In this document: positions 15,061-21,280 of the stretch, piece after piece | Layout: each line of letters starts with the position of its first letter | How positions within the stretch are numbered: position 1 is the stretch's first letter | From: Ruminococcus sp. UBA4321 | GTDB taxonomy: Bacteria > Bacillota > Clostridia > Oscillospirales > Ruminococcaceae | Reading direction: 5' to 3' | Assembly (NCBI GenBank): GCA_002393815.1 | Contig: DGUB01000044.1 | Coordinates: 1-21,280 of the forward strand | DNA length: 21,280 nucleotides | Program-made: the position numbers and the translations under genes | Notes under the pieces: generated by a model | Database searches by the model: none | What the model was told of the DNA's origin: nothing | Seen by the model: the letters and a program-made list of their open reading frames with translations, nothing else

Positions 15061-15581
15061 GTATCATTTAGAAAACTCCGCACTGCCGGAGTTTTCTTGT
15101 TTTTCCGGCGAATCCGGAAAGAATGCCGCAGTTTTGGTGCAGGCATGACAGGCACGCTCCCGAACAGCAGAAATTTTACATAATTGCCTTCCGTCACAGA
15201 TGACCATGAAATTCCCGGTGTGCGGTAGCCTTCTGTCACATAGCTTGTGAAAATCACATAATCTTTTCCGGAATCCGGTTCACTCAGCAGAACGGAATTA
15301 TATGCCGTGTTGAATACCAGAAATTCCGCAGTTCTGCTCTGATATAGCAGCGAGCCTTGCAGACAGACAGCAGTTTTTCCATGACAGATAATACTGTTTG
15401 TTCCGGCGCGTTCGGTCATTTCAAGCGGCTGTTCTGCTGTGACATGCAGAATGTCTCCCATAGAAAGACGGCATTCCGGTATCAGCTGTTTCGGCAGATA
15501 GTAAGACCCGCCCTGCTTGTCGGTAATAATATATTCTCCGGAATCGGCTGCCACGACAGCAAAATCATAAGTATGATACAT
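14988..15581 (-). CDS. Leaderless single-module homologue of the dockerin protein repeats
   Basis: The product has 197 residues, no signal peptide and no dockerin. Residues 5-150 align by eye with the third module of the dockerin protein. YDFAVVAADS matches YDYAVIGTDN, RLSMGDILHV matches GLAVGDVISI, RTAEFLVFN matches ETAEFTVTY, and EGNYVKFLLFG near the end matches the module's closing strand. The function is unknown. AAAGGAG lies 7 nt before the ATG at 15581; an earlier in-frame ATG at 15635 lacks such a site. The last 47 residues are outside the homology. They read through the hairpin at 15071-15096 and 73 nt of the convergent vanY gene, so the original stop may have been lost. Confidence 0.75.
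   Translation of the reverse strand: MYHTYDFAVVAADSGEYIITDKQGGSYYLPKQLIPECRLSMGDILHVTAEQPLEMTERAGTNSIICHGKTAVCLQGSLLYQSRTAEFLVFNTAYNSVLLSEPDSGKDYVIFTSYVTEGYRTPGISWSSVTEGNYVKFLLFGSVPVMPAPKLRHSFRIRRKNKKTPAVRSFLNDTYGASSGASMISMPSSSTTAGRVS
15071..15105 (+). terminator. Terminator of the VanY-type gene
   Basis: GAAAACTCCG (15071-15080) pairs perfectly with CGGAGTTTTC (15087-15096) around a six-base loop, and TTGTTTTT follows. It starts 11 nt after the vanY stop. On the minus strand it falls inside the reading frame of the small module protein, residues about 162-170. Confidence 0.85.
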
Positions 15582-15652
15582 TGGTTTTCTCTCCTTTGGA
15601 TTGATATTTTTTGAAAAGTGTAAAAACAGACACAATTTTTCTCATTTTCCCT

Positions 15653-15666
15653 TATTTATATAACAA
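15653..15666 (-). promoter_or_regulatory. Putative extended -10 element of the small module gene
   Basis: On the minus strand this reads TTGTTATATAAATA, identical over 14 bases to the element upstream of the dockerin gene. It lies 72 nt upstream of the ATG at 15581. No clear -35 box is visible. Confidence 0.45.
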
Positions 15667-15720
15667 TCCGGAAGACAAAAAATCAGAAAAAATTTTGAAA
15701 AATTTTTAAGTTTGGTCAAC

Positions 15721-15750
15721 TGCACAAAAACATGGATTTAATTTTGTGCA
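15721..15750. promoter_or_regulatory. Inverted repeat, possible operator
   Basis: TGCACAAAA (15721-15729) and TTTTGTGCA (15742-15750) are perfect inverted arms separated by 12 nt. The arm centres are 21 nt apart, about two helical turns. The dyad lies in the divergent region between the module gene and the operon starting at 15841, about 48 nt upstream of the -10 box. No regulator was identified. Confidence 0.45.
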
Positions 15751-15793
15751 TAATGTTGATTTTGCGGAAGGCTATGGAATTTTATTGCAGAAT

Positions 15794-15803
15794 ATGCTAT
15801 AAT
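15794..15803 (+). promoter_or_regulatory. Extended -10 promoter for the operon at 15841
   Basis: ATGCTATAAT has a consensus -10 box (15798-15803) with TGC before it. At 17 nt spacing only a weak -35 candidate, TGGAAT (15775-15780), is present. The operon's first ATG is 38 nt downstream of the -10 box. Confidence 0.75.
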
Positions 15804-15840
15804 AAAAATAGCTATCAAAAATAAGACAGGAGGTATTATT

Positions 15841-15981
15841 ATGAAAAATTTTATCAAAGCAGTCGGTTTTATTGCAGTTTCACTTAGTGTTTTTTATCTC
15901 AGCTATCGTCTAACAGACAGATACCTGGATAGATTCAGAAGAAAATACATTACAATTGAAAATGAGCATGTCAATGTCTGA
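15841..15981 (+). CDS. Small single-pass membrane protein, 46 residues
   Basis: The frame encodes 46 residues: a short basic start (MKNFIK), a hydrophobic segment (about 7-23, with VGFIAVSLSVFYLSY) and a strongly basic stretch (RYLDRFRRKY) before a polar end. The charge distribution does not settle its orientation. Support for translation is good: AGGAGG lies 7 nt before the ATG, and a consensus extended -10 box lies 38 nt upstream. It precedes the oxidoreductase gene by 29 nt with no clear terminator, so it probably leads that operon. No family is recognised. It may be an accessory subunit of the membrane-linked glycan genes downstream, which is inference from position only. Confidence 0.72.
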   Translation: MKNFIKAVGFIAVSLSVFYLSYRLTDRYLDRFRRKYITIENEHVNV

Positions 15982-16010
15982 AACATGTTTTTTAGAAAGG
16001 AATTTATTTT

Positions 16011-17579
16011 ATGAAAGAAGTTGTAATCATCGGTGCAGGACCTGCCGGACTGACTGCCGGTTATGAACTGCTCCGGCAGGCTCCGGAAGACTATCATGTG
16101 ACAATCTATGAAGAATCCGATACTGTCGGCGGTATTTCCCGAACCGTCAACCATGACGGAAACAGAATGGATATCGGCGGACACCGTTTTTTCTCCAAAA
16201 ATAAAGAAGTCATGCAGTGGTGGGAAAATATGATGCCGTTTCAGGGCGAACCCTCTTTTGATGACATTCAGCTCAACCGGGAAAAAAGCCTTGTTCCCGG
16301 CGGTGCTGACCCGGAAACCACTGACAGGGTCATGCTCATCCGGAACAGAGTTTCCAGAATTTATTACAAGCATAAATTCTTTGATTATCCGGTTTCGCTC
16401 AAATGGGATACAATCCGGAATATGGGATTCGGCACGACAATGGAAGCCGGATTCAGCTATCTGGGCGCGGCAGCTGTGAAACGGCAGGAAAATTCTCTGG
16501 AAGATTTTTATATCAACCGTTTCGGAAAAAAATTATATTCCATGTTCTTTGAGGGCTATACCACAAAGCTCTGGGGTCGTCATCCGTCTGAAATTTCTGC
16601 CGACTGGGGCGCACAGCGTGTCAAGGGATTATCCATTATGGCAGTCATTCAGGATATGTTCCGGAAAGTCACCGGCATTCAGGATGCCAGTCAGAAAGAA
16701 ACTTCCCTGATTGAAGAATTCTATTATCCGAAATACGGACCCGGTCAGCTCTGGGAACTGACTGCCGAAGAATTCCGGAAAATGGGCGGTGAAATCATCT
16801 TCGGCGCAAAGGTGAAGAAGATTCACACCAACGGAGAAAATCAGGTTCAGAGCATCACTTATCTGAAAAATCATGAAAACTACACTGTTCCGGCAGATAT
16901 TTTCATTTCTTCCATGCCTGTGAAAGACCTTGTCGGCGGCATGAATGACGTTCCGGAATGGGAAGCCAGTATCGCCAAAGGCTTGCCTTACCGCGATTTT
17001 GTAACAGTCGGGCTGCTTGTCAGCCGTCTGGAACTCAAGAATGAAACCAATATTCCCACACTCGGAAATATCGTTCCGGACTGCTGGATTTATGTACAGG
17101 ATACCGGAGTACGGCTCGGCAGAATCCAGATTTTCAATAACTGGTCGCCTTACATGGTACAGAATCCGGCGCAGCAAGTCTGGATTGGTCTGGAATATTT
17201 CTGCAGGGAAGGCAGCCGCTTCTGGCAGCTGACCGATGAGGAAAGCCGCGATTTCGCAGTCGGCGAACTCCGTCAGATGGGTGTACTCGCACCGGATACC
17301 GAAATTCTTGACTATCACAGAGAACGCGTCAAGAAAGCATATCCGGCATATTTCGACACTTATGAGAATATGGATGATTTAATCACTTATCTCAGCAGAT
17401 TTGAGAATCTCTATTGTGTCGGCAGAAACGGTCAGCACAGATATAATAATATGGATCATTCCATGCTGACTTCTTTCGAGACGGTCAGAAATATTCTTTC
17501 CGGACGCACAGACAAGGAAAATATCTGGAATGTCAATACCGAACAGGTTTATCATGAAACCAGTAAGGAGAACGCATGA
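16011..17579 (+). CDS. FAD-dependent oxidoreductase of the UDP-galactopyranose-mutase-like / amine oxidase group
   Basis: The 522-residue protein begins with a dinucleotide-binding fold (GAGPAG at 8-13), followed by the FAD motifs VGGISRTV and [30 protein letters not shown] and the C-terminal [19 protein letters not shown] stretch are typical of a group of flavoproteins often annotated as NAD(P)/FAD-dependent oxidoreductase or protoporphyrinogen-oxidase-like. Several relatives sit in cell-surface polysaccharide loci; the substrate is not established. True UDP-galactopyranose mutases are shorter (about 370-390 residues), so that exact activity is not claimed. There is no membrane helix. AAAGGAA precedes the ATG. 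The stop overlaps the next gene's ATG by 4 nt, coupling it to a GT-C-like membrane protein and supporting a role in envelope glycan metabolism. Confidence 0.88.
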   Translation: MKEVVIIGAGPAGLTAGYELLRQAPEDYHVTIYEESDTVGGISRTVNHDGNRMDIGGHRFFSKNKEVMQWWENMMPFQGEPSFDDIQLNREKSLVPGGADPETTDRVMLIRNRVSRIYYKHKFFDYPVSLKWDTIRNMGFGTTMEAGFSYLGAAAVKRQENSLEDFYINRFGKKLYSMFFEGYTTKLWGRHPSEISADWGAQRVKGLSIMAVIQDMFRKVTGIQDASQKETSLIEEFYYPKYGPGQLWELTAEEFRKMGGEIIFGAKVKKIHTNGENQVQSITYLKNHENYTVPADIFISSMPVKDLVGGMNDVPEWEASIAKGLPYRDFVTVGLLVSRLELKNETNIPTLGNIVPDCWIYVQDTGVRLGRIQIFNNWSPYMVQNPAQQVWIGLEYFCREGSRFWQLTDEESRDFAVGELRQMGVLAPDTEILDYHRERVKKAYPAYFDTYENMDDLITYLSRFENLYCVGRNGQHRYNNMDHSMLTSFETVRNILSGRTDKENIWNVNTEQVYHETSKENA

Positions 17580-19309
17580 CACCGGAAGAAATGACTGAAC
17601 TGATGGAAGAGGCTTCTGAAACGCCGCCGGAAGCAGAAACTTCTGTTCCGGCAGAGCCGCCGGAAACACCGGATAAAAGTCAGAAAAGAAAACAGATTCT
17701 CGAACGGTGCAGAAAAGGCGGAAGTATTCTGCTTCTGGTCTTTGCGGTGCTTCTGGTCGGGTATTATACGCTGTTTCCGTCAAGAGGATATTTCCATTCT
17801 GATACGACTGACACGATTATGTGGGCGCAGGCATCTTATGAAAGCGGAAAAGTATTTGACCCGGATTTCGGCTATGCCTGTCTGCTGCCGTTCGGGACAA
17901 ATCTGATTATGCAGGCACTCATGCCGTTCACAGGCGTGACGATGACAACGCATGTACTGGGAATGCTCTGTTTCTTCCTGCTGTTTGCCGGGTCGCTGAT
18001 ACTCATGCTCCGGCAGATGGACTGGAAAATCGGCTGGATTTCGCTGACAGTATTTTCCGTTCTGATGATATGCTCCGGAAGCATGAAACTCCGGGAAATT
18101 TTCTGGGGACATACGATTTATTACAGTCTGGGAGTATTTTTCATTTTTGCCGGGCTTTCGATGGTGTTCCGGCAGATGAATCTTTCCGAGCGAGCCGAAA
18201 ACCTGACAGAGCCGGAACAGAAAAAGAAAAATCAGATGCATCTGATTATCTGTATGGCAGTGATTTTCATCTGGTTTCTGCTGACAGGAAGCGACCAGAT
18301 TACTTCCATCACGATTTTCACACTGCCTGTCATGGGTGCAGTCTTCTGTGAACGCTGGTTTGACAGAAATGCGAAAATTCTTTCCGTCCGGAATCTGCAT
18401 ACGGTGATTATGCTTGTCCTGATGCTGGTCGGCACAGCCATCGGCTTCGCGATAACGAAACATAATGCCGGAAGCATTTCCGCAGGCTATGCGGAAGCCT
18501 ATTCCCAATATTCTGCCATGGACAAGTGGCAGGAAAATTTACAGAAGTTTCCGCTTGCATGGCTTTCGCTCCTCGGCGTGGAAGTCAAGGCAAATGACCC
18601 GTTAATGGCGGCGGCAAGCATCAAATCCCTGCTGATAATTATCATCAGCATTCTGATTCTGATTCTGCCGATTGCCGCATTATTCTGCTGGAATCAGATA
18701 CAGGACAGAAAACTGAAAATTCTGCTGCTGACTTACTGGTTTATGACACTGCTCATCATGATGGGTTATGTACTGGGAAAACTTTCCGCGGCGAACTGGC
18801 GGCTTTCCCCGATTGTGGCGATGTCGGCAGTCGTATCGGCAGCATTTCTGCGGTGGACTTTTTCACAGATAAACTGGCAGCGGCTTTCTGTTCTGCTGAC
18901 AGCCTGCATTATGCTGACAAGCTGTATTCATGCATCCGTCATCATGGCAATGCCGAAAGACAATGTCACGAAAAACCGTCTTTACGACATTACGCAGGAA
19001 CTGGAAAGGAGAAATCTCAGTTACGGCTATGCAACATTCTGGAATGCGAATGCTGTCACCATTCTTGCGGATTCCAAAGTAAAATGCCGCAGTGTGGAAA
19101 TCAATGATTCCGGTTTCTGGATTAAGAAATATCAGTGCAATTCTAACTGGTATGAAGACCAGCCGGAACAGAACAGCTATTTTGTACTGCTGAATAATTC
19201 AGAAGCACAGCAGCTCCGGGATATTAATTATGAACTGCTGGAACGTCCTCATGCAGAATTTTCCTACGGTATTTTTGAAGTCTGGGTATTTGAAGAAAAT
19301 ATCTTCTAA
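17576..19309 (+). CDS. Polytopic membrane protein, GT-C glycosyltransferase-like
   Basis: The 577-residue protein has an acidic, proline-rich cytoplasmic start (1-35), then a basic patch and roughly ten to eleven hydrophobic helices between about 49 and 457. A polar C-terminal domain of about 120 residues (458-577) is probably extracytoplasmic. The first loop after helix 1 contains [12 protein letters not shown], with acidic residues where GT-C enzymes (polyprenyl-phosphate-sugar dependent) keep their catalytic Asp. Topology and length fit that superfamily, but no exact family is recognised and a non-enzymatic membrane protein is possible. AAGGAG lies 5 nt before the ATG, which overlaps the oxidoreductase stop. 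The tight coupling suggests both act on one surface glycan. A bidirectional terminator follows. Confidence 0.8.
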   Translation: MTPEEMTELMEEASETPPEAETSVPAEPPETPDKSQKRKQILERCRKGGSILLLVFAVLLVGYYTLFPSRGYFHSDTTDTIMWAQASYESGKVFDPDFGYACLLPFGTNLIMQALMPFTGVTMTTHVLGMLCFFLLFAGSLILMLRQMDWKIGWISLTVFSVLMICSGSMKLREIFWGHTIYYSLGVFFIFAGLSMVFRQMNLSERAENLTEPEQKKKNQMHLIICMAVIFIWFLLTGSDQITSITIFTLPVMGAVFCERWFDRNAKILSVRNLHTVIMLVLMLVGTAIGFAITKHNAGSISAGYAEAYSQYSAMDKWQENLQKFPLAWLSLLGVEVKANDPLMAAASIKSLLIIIISILILILPIAALFCWNQIQDRKLKILLLTYWFMTLLIMMGYVLGKLSAANWRLSPIVAMSAVVSAAFLRWTFSQINWQRLSVLLTACIMLTSCIHASVIMAMPKDNVTKNRLYDITQELERRNLSYGYATFWNANAVTILADSKVKCRSVEINDSGFWIKKYQCNSNWYEDQPEQNSYFVLLNNSEAQQLRDINYELLERPHAEFSYGIFEVWVFEENIF

Positions 19310-19310
19310 A

Positions 19311-19351
19311 AAATACAATCCTCTGAAATCTGATTCAGAGGATTGTTTTTT
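19311..19351. terminator. Bidirectional terminator between convergent genes
   Basis: CAATCCTCTGA (19316-19326) pairs perfectly with TCAGAGGATTG (19335-19345) around an 8-nt loop. TTTTTT follows on the plus strand, and the upstream AAAAATA gives a T tract on the minus strand. It lies between the stops of the GT-C-like gene and the pseudokinase gene. Confidence 0.92.
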
Positions 19352-19354
19352 GAA

Positions 19355-21280
19355 TTAGTCAAAGTCTTCCGGCAGAGGAGGTGCGGTTTCATAGTCCGGT
19401 GAAGAAGTTTCCGGATTCAAATCCGGTGCTGTTTCCGGTGCTTCCTGTGTATATTCTCCTTCCGAGCCGGGTGCAACAGAAGGTGCTGTTTCCAGCATAA
19501 CGCCGGAATCGTCTGTAGCTTCTTCGGTTTGTGTTTCCATTACGGCAGGTTCGGAAACAGTGGTTGTTTGTACAGGCTCTGTCACGACAGGCGTGGTTTC
19601 CGGATTGCTTGCATAGAAGATTTTCAGGGTTTCGTCGCTGGTCAGGTCGAAAATCTCGCCGGCTTCCTTGTTGAGTTCCACGACATAGCCGGTTTCAAAG
19701 CTGTAATTGACAATCGCTTCGGTCGTATAGTTTGTCAGTCCGAGTGCTTCGAGTTCTGCTTCATAGTCTTTCAGACTCTTTCCTGTGTAATCCGGAAGCT
19801 GAATGGAAGAAGGTCCCTTGCTGACAACTACTTTCACAGTCGAGCCGCTGTTGAAAGGGTCTCCGGCAGGAATTGCCTGTTCGATAATGATTCCGGCTTT
19901 GTAATCATTGCTGTAAGCATAGATAGGTTCCAGATATAGCCAGCCGTCTGTTTCAAGCTGTTCTTTCTTGAGTTCGTAACTCATGCCGACAAGAGAGGGC
20001 ATCTGGCTGTCACCCTGTGCTTCGGTAGGAACAGGAGCCTCTCCGGAAGATTCTGTCACAATATTATTTTCCGTCATGATTTCTGTCGGGACAGTTGTGG
20101 TTTCTGTCTGGGAATTCAGGGAAGAAGAGCCTTTCTGATTCATAATGCTAATCATGATAATTGCCGCCACAAGTAGAATGCAGACAGTCATAACTGCAAT
20201 AATCAGCGGCGTGTGAAGTGTGTCCGAGGAACTTTCCTGACCGGGAACAGCATAATCAATATTATCATCTTTCTGCTGTTTTTTCTTGGGTTCTGTTTTT
20301 TTCTTCCGGCGGGGAGGTTCTGCCGGAACCGGCTGGGGTTCGGCAGGTTCTTCGGTCTGCTCGAACAGCTGTGTCACTAGTTCGGTGATTGTCTGGGTAC
20401 GCTTTTCGGAATCCAGACACATGCCCTTGACAATGGCATCAGAAACATTTCTGGGAATATTCTGATTCAGGTCATACGGTGCGTTGAGATTGTCTTTCTG
20501 GAGACGACTCGGCGCATCCACAGGCTGACTGCCTGTCAGCAGTCTGTATAATACGGCACAGATGCCGTAAACGTCTGTAAACGTTCCCTGTTTTGCACCG
20601 GGGGTATACTGTTCCGGCGCGGCATAGCCCTGAAAGAGTTCCGAAGGCAGTTCCAGATGCATTGTCCGCACGTCATAAATACTGAATCCGCACAGACGGA
20701 GTTCGCCTTTGGGAGTGACATAAATCGTATCCGGACTGATTGCCCGGTGAATGACGTGACTGTTATGCATCAGGCTCAGTGTCGTGAAGAACGTCGGGAA
20801 CATGGAAGAAACCTGATGCCATGTCAGTTCTCCGGCATGTTCTTTCAGATATTCAATCAGCTTGATGCCTTCGAGATATTCATAAACGACATAAGTCGTG
20901 TTATTTGCGGTAAACATATCCAGAGTCGGAATAATATGCTGTAAATTCCGCATCTGTGCAAGCCTTCTGTTCAGGTCGCTGAACTCTGCCATGAGTGCTT
21001 TATACTGTACAACGCGCTCCGGGAGTACGCTGATGGTTGCCCTGCCTCTGACGCGCCGGCACAGTCCGACAGGCACATATTCGCGAATCAGCACTTTGCA
21101 GCCGATAGAGGAATTGTAGCCGATATAATTTGCCCCTTCGCTGTTATGTCCGATTTTCACGCCGATGGTATAGCGGTCATTGAGTTCCGTGCCGGGAGGA
21201 GCATAATCGGGGTCATAGGGCGTATCATCCGGATAGCCGCAGTAAGGGCAGATTCTGAATCTTGCCGGTTTCATTTCCAT
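19355..21280 (-). CDS. PASTA-domain membrane protein with a degenerate Ser/Thr kinase domain (pseudokinase); N-terminus may lie outside the window
   Basis: The 641 visible residues contain a zinc knuckle (C11-x2-C14), a kinase-like domain (about 36-308), a Lys/Arg-rich linker (323-337), one membrane helix (about 357-379), two PASTA domains outside (about 427-489 and 493-558) and a Pro/Glu/Thr-rich tail to 641. The kinase fold is recognisable from VVYEYLEG, GYAAPEQY and TDVYGICAVLYRLLTG, but catalytic positions are lost. The VAIK lysine is Arg66, the helix-C glutamate is Leu103, HRD reads HRA (Ala180), the following Asn is Thr185, and DFG reads GFS (Gly198). The glycine loop is also degenerate. 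PASTA domains usually bind peptidoglycan fragments or lipid II, so a sensor or scaffold role is inferred. The first ATG is at the window edge, and relatives usually have another CxxC before this one, so the true start is probably further upstream. Confidence 0.9.
   Translation of the reverse strand: MEMKPARFRICPYCGYPDDTPYDPDYAPPGTELNDRYTIGVKIGHNSEGANYIGYNSSIGCKVLIREYVPVGLCRRVRGRATISVLPERVVQYKALMAEFSDLNRRLAQMRNLQHIIPTLDMFTANNTTYVVYEYLEGIKLIEYLKEHAGELTWHQVSSMFPTFFTTLSLMHNSHVIHRAISPDTIYVTPKGELRLCGFSIYDVRTMHLELPSELFQGYAAPEQYTPGAKQGTFTDVYGICAVLYRLLTGSQPVDAPSRLQKDNLNAPYDLNQNIPRNVSDAIVKGMCLDSEKRTQTITELVTQLFEQTEEPAEPQPVPAEPPRRKKKTEPKKKQQKDDNIDYAVPGQESSSDTLHTPLIIAVMTVCILLVAAIIMISIMNQKGSSSLNSQTETTTVPTEIMTENNIVTESSGEAPVPTEAQGDSQMPSLVGMSYELKKEQLETDGWLYLEPIYAYSNDYKAGIIIEQAIPAGDPFNSGSTVKVVVSKGPSSIQLPDYTGKSLKDYEAELEALGLTNYTTEAIVNYSFETGYVVELNKEAGEIFDLTSDETLKIFYASNPETTPVVTEPVQTTTVSEPAVMETQTEEATDDSGVMLETAPSVAPGSEGEYTQEAPETAPDLNPETSSPDYETAPPLPEDFD

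Noticed and set aside
15982..15991. AAACATGTTT palindrome with following T run between the small membrane protein gene and the oxidoreductase gene.
   Set aside because: The stem would be five AT-rich pairs with no loop, too weak for a terminator; the two genes are more likely cotranscribed.

Overview
The window reads as a chromosomal segment of a low-to-mid GC Gram-positive anaerobe of the Clostridia, most like Ruminococcus (Oscillospiraceae). The grounds are a type I dockerin on a secreted protein, BspA-type leucine-rich-repeat surface proteins, strong AGGAGG-type ribosome binding sites, consensus SigA promoters and a PASTA-containing kinase-like protein with an N-terminal zinc knuckle. No rRNA, tRNA, CRISPR array, insertion sequence or phage gene was seen. 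The species is an inference.

Layout. (1) 1-6330, plus strand: the 3' two thirds of glmS, then four tightly packed genes (12 nt gap, ATGA overlap, 14 nt gap, ATGA overlap) for BspA-type LRR proteins, each with a signal peptide and a single C-terminal membrane helix. (2) 6327-8985: a consensus promoter whose -35 box contains the stop codon of the last LRR gene, then secG, a terminator-like hairpin, and rnr (RNase R). (3) 9003-11797: a promoter and a three-gene operon (RING/zinc-ribbon membrane protein, CPBP intramembrane protease, short-chain dehydrogenase resembling YmfI), closed by a palindromic terminator shared with the convergent dockerin gene. (4) 11801-15581: a dockerin protein (minus), a VanY-type carboxypeptidase (plus) and a small minus-strand protein homologous to the repeated module of the dockerin protein. 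(5) 15794-19309: an operon of a 46-residue membrane protein, an FAD-dependent oxidoreductase of the UDP-galactopyranose-mutase-like group, and a polytopic GT-C-like membrane protein. (6) 19355-21280, minus: a PASTA protein whose kinase domain has lost its catalytic residues.

How the genes fit together. Much of the window concerns the cell envelope: amino-sugar supply (GlmS), protein export (SecG), surface LRR proteins, peptidoglycan trimming (VanY), probable glycan decoration (oxidoreductase plus GT-C-like protein) and possible wall sensing (PASTA pseudokinase). Co-regulation beyond the operons described here is not shown.

The most noteworthy items are the PASTA pseudokinase, which lacks the VAIK lysine, the helix-C glutamate, the HRD aspartate and the DFG aspartate; a roughly 150-residue module present three times in the dockerin protein and once in a leaderless protein 1.5 kb away, with a shared 14-bp motif upstream of both genes; and the four-gene cassette of membrane-anchored LRR proteins behind glmS.
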